A DNA stretch of 64,000 bases from Emticicia aquatilis (GTDB lineage Bacteria > Bacteroidota > Bacteroidia > Cytophagales > Spirosomataceae). The DNA lies in the NCBI RefSeq assembly GCF_014644295.1, contig NZ_BMKK01000003.1:620001-684000 (forward strand). Reading direction: 5' to 3'. Made by a program: the position numbers and the translations under genes. Below the pieces are notes generated by a model, which made no database searches, was not told the origin of the DNA, and saw only the letters and a list, made by a program, of their open reading frames with translations. Position 1 is the stretch's first letter; each line of letters starts with the position of its first letter. Of this stretch, positions 27,053-35,304 are shown one piece after another.

Positions 27053-28300
27053 TTAGAACAAATTTACGTTTACGATATGATTGATGGTTTCGCCCGAAAG
27101 AATGACTTGTTTACGCATTTCGATGAGCAGGAGGGTGCTTTGATTGTAGCTTTCCATGAAGTCGGTGAATTCGAGTAAAGAGATATTTTGTTTCTGGAAA
27201 TTTTGTAAAATACCTTTATAAACAGCCTCGAAGTTTTCGGCTCCTGAAGCAGTAATTTGGGCGTATTGAAGGCGTTGTTGCTGCCAAGTTTGCGTAGCGT
27301 TGGCAATTTGGCTTCGTAGCTCAACTATCTTTTGGTCTTGCAGTCGTTTCGATTTATCGAGTTCGGCCTCGGCAATTTTGATATTTCCTTTGTTTCGATT
27401 CCATAAATTGAGCGGAATCCCAAACGTAAAGTTTACTTGATTGCCAAAAGCACCGCCACGTTGGTCGTACGATGCACCCACCGTAAGGTCAGGTTTGGCG
27501 AGCGATTTTTGCCATTTTATCATCAATTCGTTGCTTTCGATGATTTTCTGGAAACTCAAATAGTCGGGGTTTTTCTCCAGTGCCATATTGAGCAAAGCTT
27601 CGGTAACAGGCAAATTATTCTTGGTGAAGTAGCTATTAAGAGCTTGTTCTTCAACAACGGGAATGATGTTTTCTTGGCTCGATGTCAGAATCTTGAGCGA
27701 TTCTTGCTCGTCGTTTATCTCCTTTTGAGCAATCATGAAGTCGTTTTTTAGACTAAACGATAATGATTGTAAGCGAACAACATCACGCAACGGCCAATTG
27801 CCTCGCTGAGCTTGAATAGCATAGCTTTTGACGAGTGTATCAATACTGGCGATTTGCTTGTTGAGGTTAGTGATTTTCTGCTGATTGAAATAGATGCTAT
27901 AAAAGCTCTGATGCAGCCCGAAACGCAGATTTTTGAGTAATTGCTCAAATTGTAATTCGGCAATTCCGATGGTTGACTTGGCAAATTCTACCTCGTTTTG
28001 CTTCTTTTTTCCCAAATACAAAAGTTGCTGAACGGCAATGGCCTTTTGGCCTTTAGCACCAATATCCAGCACCCGCTTGTCTTGTGGATTAATAGCATTA
28101 AATTCCCCCGAAGCCACTGGTAAATCCCAAATTTTCGCTTGAATAACACTGGCTTTGGCAATATCGAGATTGTATTGTTCGGCCAAGAGCAGCAAATTGT
28201 TTTTGACAAACCTGTCTTCGCACTGTTGTAGTGAAAGGTTTTGTTGTGAAAAAGCAGTTTGAGTGGCTATTAAAATTAAAAAGGTTAGTTTTTGAAACAT
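27053..28300 (-). CDS. TolC-family outer membrane efflux channel (CzcC type)
   Basis: 415 residues. Signal peptide ends QTAFSQ. Two outer-membrane-efflux repeats with long helices, starting LSLQQCEDRFVKNN and including FTFGIPLNLWNRNKGNIKIAEAE, the CzcC-like turn. It forms the outer-membrane duct of the tripartite metal pump. It is the first of the three structural genes, 77 bases after the sensor kinase stop; that gap holds a 17-base palindrome. Confidence 0.92.
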   Translation of the reverse strand: MFQKLTFLILIATQTAFSQQNLSLQQCEDRFVKNNLLLLAEQYNLDIAKASVIQAKIWDLPVASGEFNAINPQDKRVLDIGAKGQKAIAVQQLLYLGKKKQNEVEFAKSTIGIAELQFEQLLKNLRFGLHQSFYSIYFNQQKITNLNKQIASIDTLVKSYAIQAQRGNWPLRDVVRLQSLSFSLKNDFMIAQKEINDEQESLKILTSSQENIIPVVEEQALNSYFTKNNLPVTEALLNMALEKNPDYLSFQKIIESNELMIKWQKSLAKPDLTVGASYDQRGGAFGNQVNFTFGIPLNLWNRNKGNIKIAEAELDKSKRLQDQKIVELRSQIANATQTWQQQRLQYAQITASGAENFEAVYKGILQNFQKQNISLLEFTDFMESYNQSTLLLIEMRKQVILSGETINHIVNVNLF

Positions 28301-28354
28301 TACACGCTGATTTTTTTAGAATTGCAAAAATCGGGTGGTAAAATTAAAAATGCC

Positions 28355-28371
28355 TTTAAGGTTACCTTAAA
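28355..28371 (-). promoter_or_regulatory. Candidate response-regulator operator before the efflux genes
   Basis: A perfect 17-base dyad with 8-base arms TTTAAGGT and ACCTTAAA around a central T, 55-71 bases upstream of the TolC start. It is too short for a good terminator and has no T-run. Given the adjacent two-component system it is a natural binding site for the regulator. Confidence 0.4.
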
Positions 28372-28377
28372 AATAGC

Positions 28378-29745
28378 TTAATTGGAGAAAATAATAATAA
28401 ATTGATTGAGATTTGGCTGCGTATTTTGGTAATTGATACTGGCCGAATGATAATCGAGAATACGTTTTGAGAGTCTCAAACCCAAGCCCGAACCAATCGT
28501 TTGATTGGCATTTTGACCACGCATAAAAGGCTGAAATAACTTTTCTTTATCGGTTTCGTTTAAAATATTGCCTTCGTTACTGACGATGATTGTGAGTTGA
28601 TGCGAAGCGTTTTGTTCGATAACCACACGAGCCGCTGGCTGAAATGAGTACAAACAAGCGTTCTTGAAAAGATTGTTAAAAACAATTTCGAGTAGCGATT
28701 TTACCCCCCAAACTTCCATCGAAAGTTCGATTTCGGGGTTATCAATGATTTCAAAACTAAGGTCAAATTGAGGATTAAATTTTTTGGCTTTTTCGTTAGC
28801 CGAAAATATCACTTCGTCGATTCTTACTTTTTCAAAGCGTTTTTGGGCATCTTCCTTATTGATTTTTGAGAGCAAAAGTAGCGAATTGACCAAATCGGAA
28901 AGTTGATGGACGTAATCGTTGATACTTTTTAAGGAAGCAACAGTTTCGGGCGAATGTTCGGGATTTTGTAGTAGATTCTGAATCTTAAAGGTCATACGAG
29001 CCAAAGGTGTGCGAATCTCATGCGAGGCATTAGAAGTAAATTCTCGTTGACTCTGGAAAGCACTTTCGATGCGTGCCAACATAATATTAAAGGCTTTGGT
29101 CAGAAGATTAATTTCGTCGTTGTGTTTGCCTTCTTCGAGTTGAATATCAAGTTTATTAGCCGAAATATTGGTGATTTGTTTTTGGAAGGTATCGAGCGGT
29201 TTGAGTAAGCGTTCGATAAAAAAATAGGTCGAAAACCAAACCAGCATTGTTCCTGCCAAAAATGTAACGGCGAGTGTAAAAAGCAAAAATTCGAGTTTAT
29301 TATTGCCGTATATATCTTCAGCCGAAATCAGAATATAGTAATCGGTTTTTTCAAAATCGTAGTAAATTCCCAGCACATCTTTTTCTCTTTCGGTTCTGAA
29401 AAAGGTTTTTGCACGCTTCAATTCCTGTAAATCTTCGGTGTCCCAACTGATGGTTGCATCGTCGATGCTGCTGTATAATAGCTTGTAATTTTGGTCAAAA
29501 ACCAATGTTTTTTCGTTGTATAATTTATTTATTGTGTTGCGGTCGATGAGTTTAAGTATCTGATTATCAATTTCTTTTACCTCAACGAGTAGCTTGGCAG
29601 TTGTGAGGGCTTTCTCTTCGAGACGCTGGCGAAACTCTTCTCTTCTGAACGATGAGAAAGAATAAAAAATAATAAAAGCCGCCAATCCGAATAAAATAGA
29701 AAAGGCAACAGCGATATTGATTGCAATGCGTCGTTTGAGGGTCAT
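28378..29745 (-). CDS. Two-component sensor histidine kinase
   Basis: 455 residues. Two membrane helices (about 8-30 and 152-178) flank a periplasmic sensor region of about 120 residues. Then follow a HAMP linker (RLLKPLDTFQKQITNIS), the phosphoacceptor His242 in ASHEIRTPLAR, an N-box (NNLFKNACLYS), and a G-box (GSGLGLRLSKRIL). The start overlaps the stop of the response regulator by one base, so they are co-translated. Its position before an efflux operon suggests it senses the exported metal. The sensor region is not recognisable and lacks an obvious His/Cys cluster. Confidence 0.93.
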   Translation of the reverse strand: MTLKRRIAINIAVAFSILFGLAAFIIFYSFSSFRREEFRQRLEEKALTTAKLLVEVKEIDNQILKLIDRNTINKLYNEKTLVFDQNYKLLYSSIDDATISWDTEDLQELKRAKTFFRTEREKDVLGIYYDFEKTDYYILISAEDIYGNNKLEFLLFTLAVTFLAGTMLVWFSTYFFIERLLKPLDTFQKQITNISANKLDIQLEEGKHNDEINLLTKAFNIMLARIESAFQSQREFTSNASHEIRTPLARMTFKIQNLLQNPEHSPETVASLKSINDYVHQLSDLVNSLLLLSKINKEDAQKRFEKVRIDEVIFSANEKAKKFNPQFDLSFEIIDNPEIELSMEVWGVKSLLEIVFNNLFKNACLYSFQPAARVVIEQNASHQLTIIVSNEGNILNETDKEKLFQPFMRGQNANQTIGSGLGLRLSKRILDYHSASINYQNTQPNLNQFIIIFSN

Positions 29746-30425
29746 TAGTCTTCGATTTTTAGATAATAACCAAAGCCGGGGCGAGTATGAATAAGTTTTG
29801 TAGGATGATTTCGGTCGATTTTTTTGCGTAAAAAATTGATATAAACCTCAATCGTATTCATGTTCGAGTCGAATTGAACGTCCCAAATTTGCTCGGCAAT
29901 ACTTTGTTTCGATAACACCCTTCCTTTTGCTTTTGCTAAAGTAAATAACAATTGATATTCTTTTGGCGTAAGGTCAATCAGCTCGTTTTTTCGATACACT
30001 TTCATTTCCGAAGTGTTGATTTCGAGGTCATCAATGACCATAACACTATCGGCATCTTGGGGCGTATTGCTTCGGCGTAGGAGCGAGGTGATACGCAAAA
30101 AAAGTTCTTCAAAATGAAAGGGTTTTACCAAATAATCATCAGCTCCGAGTCCGAAAGCATCGGATTTATCTTGAATATCGCCATAAGCCGTGAGCATAAT
30201 AATTGGCGTAAGTTTGTTCGATTCTCGAACTTGCCTACAAACATCTAAACCATTGATTCTCGGCACATTAATATCCAACAAAAAAATATCGTAGTCGTTT
30301 TTTTTGATTTGGCGAAAAAATAATTCTCCATCAAAAACGGTATCACACTCGATTTTTTTTGATAATAAAAAACGTTGTATTTCTCTCGACAAATCAGGGT
30401 CGTCTTCTAAGAGCAGTGCAGTCAT
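29745..30425 (-). CDS. OmpR-family response regulator
   Basis: 226 residues. Receiver domain with acidic pocket Glu7-Asp8-Asp9, phosphoacceptor Asp51 (FLLDINVPRING), Thr79 and Lys101 (DYLVKPFHFEEL); C-terminal winged helix with LTPKEYQLLFTLA and NTIEVYINFLRKKI. Typical of CusR/CopR-like metal regulators. It is the first gene of a probable five-gene unit (regulator, kinase, TolC, adaptor, pump). Confidence 0.94.
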   Translation of the reverse strand: MTALLLEDDPDLSREIQRFLLSKKIECDTVFDGELFFRQIKKNDYDIFLLDINVPRINGLDVCRQVRESNKLTPIIMLTAYGDIQDKSDAFGLGADDYLVKPFHFEELFLRITSLLRRSNTPQDADSVMVIDDLEINTSEMKVYRKNELIDLTPKEYQLLFTLAKAKGRVLSKQSIAEQIWDVQFDSNMNTIEVYINFLRKKIDRNHPTKLIHTRPGFGYYLKIED

Positions 30426-30476
30426 TGGCTTAGTTAATTAGATGCGAAGATACTTATTTTAATCAAGAATTAATAA

Positions 30477-31361
30477 CTAATCAAGTAACTGAAATTGCTT
30501 TTGATGAATCTGTAATTGGCGATAGGTTTTAGGATTATTATTAGTATATTTTCTGAATTGTCGATTAAAGTTAGAGAGGTTTTTAAAGCCCGATTCGTAG
30601 CATATTTCCAAGATGTTGAGGTCGTTTTCGGCCAATAATTTACAGGCATATTCGATACGAATTTCGTTTACAAACTCAACAAATGTTTTTTGTGTGCGAA
30701 GCTTGAAATATCGACAAAAAGCTGCCTCTGAAAAGCGGGTTTTATTGGCTATTTCGCTCAAATTAATGTCGTTTTTGAAGTTTTTAAGCACATAATCAAA
30801 TACTTCGTTCATGCGTTCGGAATCTTTTTTACTGACACCCACAATGGCATTTTCTGATAAAATTTGGTATTCTTTCGAGCAAGACATTAGGTGTAGGATT
30901 TCTATCAAACCCAACATTCGAGCAACTTTATCAGCCTTTAATAAGTTTTGTATTTTTTCTTGAATCCTTGCTCTCGATTCTCCGTAAAATTCTATGCCCA
31001 ACTTGGCAGTTTCGAGGAAACGTTTTATTTCGGTCATTTCCGCCAATTCAAAAAAATCTTTCCCGAAACAATCATCCAAAAAATGAATCACAATCGAGGC
31101 AGGTTTTTGCTGCTGATAGCAAGCATCATCGGCACGATACCAATGGGGTAAATTACTGCCCAAAATCGCCAAATCGCCTTCGGCATAGTCAGATACGTGA
31201 TTGCCCACAAATTTTTTTCCGAAACCTCCATCACAAAGCACAATTTCGATTGCTTGATGATAATGCCACGGAGTCTCGAAATACGGACTTTCAAAGCGGT
31301 CAATCAGAAACGATGAGCCGAACGTAAGTGGTAATTTTTGTAAAAGTGGTTTTTTGAGCAT
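30477..31361 (-). CDS. AraC-family transcriptional regulator
   Basis: 294 residues. N-terminal cupin-like sensing domain (about 20-150, with PWHYHQAIEIVLC and GDLAILGSNLPHWY) and a C-terminal double helix-turn-helix (about 190-290: LSEIANKTRFSEAAFCRYFK and the second LEICYESGFKNLSNFNRQF). It is transcribed divergently from the SDR-led operon at 31474 with 112 bases between starts, so it is the likely regulator of that operon, probably sensing a sugar or its derivative. Confidence 0.92.
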   Translation of the reverse strand: MLKKPLLQKLPLTFGSSFLIDRFESPYFETPWHYHQAIEIVLCDGGFGKKFVGNHVSDYAEGDLAILGSNLPHWYRADDACYQQQKPASIVIHFLDDCFGKDFFELAEMTEIKRFLETAKLGIEFYGESRARIQEKIQNLLKADKVARMLGLIEILHLMSCSKEYQILSENAIVGVSKKDSERMNEVFDYVLKNFKNDINLSEIANKTRFSEAAFCRYFKLRTQKTFVEFVNEIRIEYACKLLAENDLNILEICYESGFKNLSNFNRQFRKYTNNNPKTYRQLQIHQKQFQLLD

Positions 31362-31425
31362 AAAATCAAAATAGTATCGTAAAAATAACTTTTTCTGGTG
31401 GAATCTATAATTATTCTATTAGTTA

Positions 31426-31455
31426 TTTGTATAATAATAATTTAAACTATTTTTA
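31426..31455 (+). promoter_or_regulatory. Candidate promoter of the sugar-derivative operon
   Basis: TTTG (31426-31429), 18-base spacer, TATTTTTA (31448-31455; last base off TAnnTTTG), 18 bases before the ATG. AT-rich context makes chance matches easy. Confidence 0.3.
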
Positions 31456-31473
31456 ATAATACTTTATTTGCAA

Positions 31474-32256
31474 ATGCTGAAAGGTAAATCAATCGTAATC
31501 ATTGGCGGAACGACTGGCTTGGGGTTTTCGGCAGCGAAAGCATTTGTGCGTGAAGGAGCAAAAGTAGTGGCCGTTGGTCGTAAGCCCGAAAGCTGTTTAT
31601 CGTTCGAATTAGTTTTGGGAGAAAACGGCCGAGCGATGGCCGCCGATGCCACCAACGAAAATACAGCAAAAAATGCTATTGAGTTGTGTATCAGTGAGTT
31701 TGGTAGTTTTGATGGCCTCTATCACGTAGCAGGTGGAAGCGGACGCAAGTTTGGCGATGGTCCACTGCACGAACTTACGCTTGAGGGCTGGAATAAAACT
31801 TTTGAGCTAAATCTTACAAGTTTGATGCTCTCGAACCAAGCAGCAGTGCAGAAGTTTTTGGAATTGGGAAAAGGCGGTACGATTCTGAATATGGGTTCGG
31901 TTTTGGACTTTTCGCCTTCTCCAAAATATTTTGTTACGCACGCCTATGCAGCTGCAAAATCGGCAGTTGTGGGTTTTACGAAGTCTTTGGCGGCTTATTA
32001 TGCCTTCGAAAACATTAGAATCAATCTTTTAGCACCTGCTTTGGTCGAAACCCCGATGTCGGAGCGAGCCAGTAAGGACGAAACCATCATGAATTTTGTA
32101 AAAACCAAACAGCCGCTCGATGGCGGCAGAAATGGCCGTCCCGAAGACCTCGATGGTGCTGCCGTATTTTTTATGTCGGATGCTTCAAAATTCACTACTG
32201 GACAAACACTCTACATTGATGGTGGCTGGGAGGTTTCGGAAGGGCAGTATTTTTAA
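31474..32256 (+). CDS. SDR family oxidoreductase
   Basis: 260 residues from ATG at 31474; an upstream in-frame TTG adds only two codons and is less likely. Rossmann fold with GGTTGLGFS nucleotide-binding motif near the N-terminus, catalytic Ser (NMGSVLD), Tyr and Lys (HAYAAAKSAV), and the C-terminal YIDGGWEVSEG typical of classical SDR dehydrogenases. It oxidises or reduces an alcohol using NAD(P). As first gene of an operon with sugar-type enzymes it probably acts on a sugar or polyol. Substrate unknown. Confidence 0.9.
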   Translation: MLKGKSIVIIGGTTGLGFSAAKAFVREGAKVVAVGRKPESCLSFELVLGENGRAMAADATNENTAKNAIELCISEFGSFDGLYHVAGGSGRKFGDGPLHELTLEGWNKTFELNLTSLMLSNQAAVQKFLELGKGGTILNMGSVLDFSPSPKYFVTHAYAAAKSAVVGFTKSLAAYYAFENIRINLLAPALVETPMSERASKDETIMNFVKTKQPLDGGRNGRPEDLDGAAVFFMSDASKFTTGQTLYIDGGWEVSEGQYF

Positions 32257-32324
32257 TTTAATTAAGAATGTAGAATTGAGAATTAAGAATGATGTTCAAA
32301 ATTTTGATTTCGCTTAATCTTAGA

Positions 32325-32408
32325 GACCATGAAGTGGTCAAACTTGAATGGCCCTAAATGAAATTTGGGGTCTAAAAGGAACAATTTAGTCACGACCCTA
32401 AAAGGGTC
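32325..32408. repeat. Cluster of short palindromes between SDR and ROK genes
   Basis: Three hairpin motifs: 32325-32339 (GACCATGAAGTGGTC), 32350-32372 (arms GGCCC/GGGGTC, imperfect) and 32394-32408 (GACCCTAAAAGGGTC). The first and third are each followed by CAAACTT and AAT/AAT-like sequence, so they are copies of one unit. I recall similar units dispersed in other Cytophagales genomes. Confidence 0.55.
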
Positions 32409-32449
32409 AAACTTAATAAAAACTTTTTTAAAGAATCAATAATTCAATA

Positions 32450-33337
32450 ATGAAAGTAGCAATCGGTATCGACCTTGGTGGCACAAACGTAAAAGGGGTT
32501 TTGATGCGTGAAGATGGAGAAATCTTGAAACAGCATTATATTCCTACGAAAGATGATGCCGAAGGAAAATGGCGAGAAAATGTACTTGAAATGGTCAATT
32601 TCTTGAAAGATTTTCACCAAAAACCAATCGACTTCATCGGGCTTTCGGCACCAGGTTTGGCCAATGCCGATAATAAATGTATCGCCCATTTACCCAACCG
32701 ATTATTTGGCTTAGAAAACTTTATTTGGGAAGAATATTTTGGTACAAAGACGCTTGTCTTGAACGATGCCCATGCCGCACTTATGGCTGAAGCCAAGTTT
32801 GGAATCATGCAAGGTTATAAACACGCAATTTTGCTCACACTCGGCACGGGGGTGGGCGGAGGAATTATGATAAACGGGCAACTTTATCAAGGTTTGAGTC
32901 AAATGGCTGGGCATTTGGGGCATATTTCGCTCAATGCCAATGATGATGAACTAAGCATCTTGGGAATGTCGGGAAGCTTAGAATATGCTATTGGAAACTG
33001 CTCGATTGAGCGGCGTTCGATAGGGCGTTTTCAGTCAACGCATGAGCTGGTGAAGGCTTATCAAAATAATGATTCGTTCGCCACGTGGCTTTGGCTTGAT
33101 TCGGTCAGAAAATTGGCCATTGCCATTGCTTCATTAATCAATGCCCTTTCGCCCGAAATCATTGTATTGGCGGGCGGAATTACGACCGCAGGCGATGCTC
33201 TATTTAAACCTTTGAATGAATTTATCGAGCTTTTTGAATTTCGTCCAAAAGGCAAAACAACATTAATTAAACACGCAAAATTTGCCGATTTATCAGGAGC
33301 AATCGGTGCGGCCGCATTTGTGTTTGATAAAGTTTAA
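32450..33337 (+). CDS. ROK family kinase-like protein without the zinc cysteines
   Basis: 295 residues. Actin-like ATPase fold: phosphate-1 motif IGIDLGGTNVKG at the start, LNDAHAALMAEA, phosphate-2 LGTGVGGGI, and the ROK acceptor region GHLGHISLN. In ROK sugar kinases a CxCGxxGCxE zinc motif follows this His; here the equivalent is LGMSGSLE with no cysteines. It probably phosphorylates a hexose or a derivative in the cytoplasm. A repressor role is unlikely because there is no N-terminal helix-turn-helix. Confidence 0.88.
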   Translation: MKVAIGIDLGGTNVKGVLMREDGEILKQHYIPTKDDAEGKWRENVLEMVNFLKDFHQKPIDFIGLSAPGLANADNKCIAHLPNRLFGLENFIWEEYFGTKTLVLNDAHAALMAEAKFGIMQGYKHAILLTLGTGVGGGIMINGQLYQGLSQMAGHLGHISLNANDDELSILGMSGSLEYAIGNCSIERRSIGRFQSTHELVKAYQNNDSFATWLWLDSVRKLAIAIASLINALSPEIIVLAGGITTAGDALFKPLNEFIELFEFRPKGKTTLIKHAKFADLSGAIGAAAFVFDKV

Positions 33338-33343
33338 TCGTAG

Positions 33344-33364
33344 AGACGTTGCACTGCAACGTCT
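33344..33364. repeat. 21-base palindrome between ROK and SIS genes
   Basis: Arms of 10 bases (33344-33353 and 33355-33364) around one base, AGACGTTGCA and its complement, eight bases after the ROK stop. Similar GTAGAGACGTTGCA palindromes are, from memory, common dispersed repeats. No T-run; may protect mRNA ends. Confidence 0.55.
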
Positions 33365-33407
33365 TTGTAGTCAAAATATATTTCATCCATTTTTCATTTA
33401 TTTCAGC

Positions 33408-34211
33408 ATGTCATATACCACCGAATATTTAAAAAAATGTCAAGGTTTAATCGAAACCGTTGCCGCCCAAGAAACACAAATTCTGCAAGCCGCAAAACTG
33501 TTTTCGGAATCAATTTTGGCAGGAAGAATGGTACACGTTTTTGGTAGCGGACATAGCCGAATTATGGTCGAGGAAATGTGGCCACGTTATGGTTCGTTTC
33601 CAGGCTTTAACCCAATTGTGGAATTATCGTTGACATTTCATAATTTGGTAGTAGGAGCAAATGGTCAACGCCAAGCAATGTTTTTGGAGAATGTGACAGG
33701 CTTTGCTGCTCAGATTTTAAGAAATTTCGACCTTTCAGAAGTCGATACTGCTTTGGTGATTTCCTCATCAGGTTGTAATGTCGTACCGATTGAAATGGCA
33801 GAGGTTTTTCAGAAAAAAGGTATAAAAACCGTCGGAATTATTTCAAAACAACATTCTGAAGCCAGTACAAGCAAAAAACAAGATGGACGAAAACTCCAAG
33901 ATTTCTGCGAGGTAGTGCTTGATTCGGGAGCTCCCGTAGGCGATGCCATGATTTATGTCGATGGTTTAGAAACACCAGTTTCACCAGGCTCAACGGTTGG
34001 TTCGTGTATGATTATCAATAGTATAAAAGCTGAGTTGGCCAATATGCTTACACAAGCGGGACATCCACCAAAAGTGCTGACGGCTGGGGCAGTAATCGGA
34101 GCAGAAAAAGCCACTGAGATTTTCCAAGCGGCTTATGACGAACACGCCCACCGAATCTCGAAAATGTATCAAAAAGTAGGCATCGAAAGCTATGTTTCTA
34201 AAGAAAAATAA
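33408..34211 (+). CDS. SIS-domain sugar isomerase-like protein (UPF0309 type)
   Basis: 267 residues from the ATG at 33408. An in-frame start at 33282 exists but would overlap the ROK gene and add unrelated residues. The single SIS fold shows VHVFGSGHSRIMVEEMW near residue 45 and a second phosphosugar Ser motif LVISSSGCNVVPIEMA near 120. SIS proteins bind phosphosugars and isomerise them or sense them. Together with the adjacent kinase this suggests a sugar is phosphorylated and then isomerised. Confidence 0.9.
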   Translation: MSYTTEYLKKCQGLIETVAAQETQILQAAKLFSESILAGRMVHVFGSGHSRIMVEEMWPRYGSFPGFNPIVELSLTFHNLVVGANGQRQAMFLENVTGFAAQILRNFDLSEVDTALVISSSGCNVVPIEMAEVFQKKGIKTVGIISKQHSEASTSKKQDGRKLQDFCEVVLDSGAPVGDAMIYVDGLETPVSPGSTVGSCMIINSIKAELANMLTQAGHPPKVLTAGAVIGAEKATEIFQAAYDEHAHRISKMYQKVGIESYVSKEK

Positions 34212-34269
34212 AGGATAGCCCTTGAATTTTCTATTATCAATTTTTCATTAATCATTCTCCATTAAAGAT

Positions 34270-35304
34270 ATGCAACCAATTCCTATAAAAACTACCGTAG
34301 TTGGCTCGTGGCCGTTTCCGAGTTGGCTTGAATTTGCGTCAGAAAATTTAGATAAATTCGGCCCTGCCGACATCAGCGAAATGATTGAAGATGCGGTTGT
34401 AAATGCCATTCACGACCAAGTTACGGCTGGTCTTGATGTAATTACCGATGGCGAACAAACCCGTCTTGATTTTAATCTATCGTTTTACGGTTTCATCAAA
34501 GGACTTCAACCTAACCACGAAGAAACCCGAAAATTTGGCCCACCCGCTCACGACCAGCGTGGCAAACACACAATCATCGAAGCCCTTACCGCACCAAAAG
34601 GCTTAGGCGTAGTAGAGGAATTTAAAAGATTGCAAAGGCTTGCTCCAGAAGGAAAAATTTTGAAAGCATCCATTCCCGGTCCTTACACGCTTTCGGGACG
34701 AATGCTGGCGGGCGGAATCTACAAAGACCGTTGGGAAATTACCGAAGCCTTATTGCCGATTGTAGCCAAAGAATTAGAAGATTTAGTAGCCGCAGGAGCA
34801 AAAGAAATCTGCATTGATGAGCCTTCGATGTCGTGCTATGCTTATAAAGAAGATACCAAACGTTTTGTCGATATTTTTAACCGAACCGTGAAAAATATTG
34901 TCGGTAAAACCCGCATCGGAACACACTTATGTTTTGGAAATTATAAAGGTCGTTCGGTTGGGAAGAAAACAATTTTGCCGATGCTACCTGATTTTTTAGA
35001 TTTTACGGTCGATGAATTACACACTGAGATGTGCGTACTAAATTTTGCTGAAGTGCATTTACTGGAGCGTTTTGCTGAAAAAATGGACGTAGCAGTTGGT
35101 GTAATTGATGTGAAAAGTTATTATATCGAAACTGTAGAAGACGTAAAAGAACGCATCGAAAAATGCTTAAAATACGTTCCTGCCGAGAAACTCGCCGTTG
35201 CTCCCGATTGTGGAATGTCGCAAACGGCACGTTGGGCAACAAAGCAAAAAATTGCCAATATGTGTGCAGCAGCCAAACAAATGAGATGCAATGGCCTTAA
35301 TTAA
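34270..35304 (+). CDS. Short MetE-like (cobalamin-independent methionine synthase C-domain) protein
   Basis: 344 residues, corresponding only to the catalytic C-terminal barrel of MetE. It starts TTVVGSWPFPSW and has DVITDGEQTRLDF, SIPGPYTLSG and CIDEPSM. The zinc ligands of MetE are present: His and Cys in GTHLCFGNY and the last Cys in VAPDCGMSQTARW. MetE transfers a methyl group from a folate to homocysteine thiol; short forms also use other methyl donors in archaea. Its place among sugar enzymes is odd, and the acceptor and donor are unknown. The 3' end overlaps the next gene by 14 bases. Confidence 0.85.
   Translation: MQPIPIKTTVVGSWPFPSWLEFASENLDKFGPADISEMIEDAVVNAIHDQVTAGLDVITDGEQTRLDFNLSFYGFIKGLQPNHEETRKFGPPAHDQRGKHTIIEALTAPKGLGVVEEFKRLQRLAPEGKILKASIPGPYTLSGRMLAGGIYKDRWEITEALLPIVAKELEDLVAAGAKEICIDEPSMSCYAYKEDTKRFVDIFNRTVKNIVGKTRIGTHLCFGNYKGRSVGKKTILPMLPDFLDFTVDELHTEMCVLNFAEVHLLERFAEKMDVAVGVIDVKSYYIETVEDVKERIEKCLKYVPAEKLAVAPDCGMSQTARWATKQKIANMCAAAKQMRCNGLN

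Noticed and set aside
33282-33407. Upstream extension of the SIS protein
   Set aside because: Would overlap the ROK gene and the palindrome; the ATG at 33408 begins the conserved domain.
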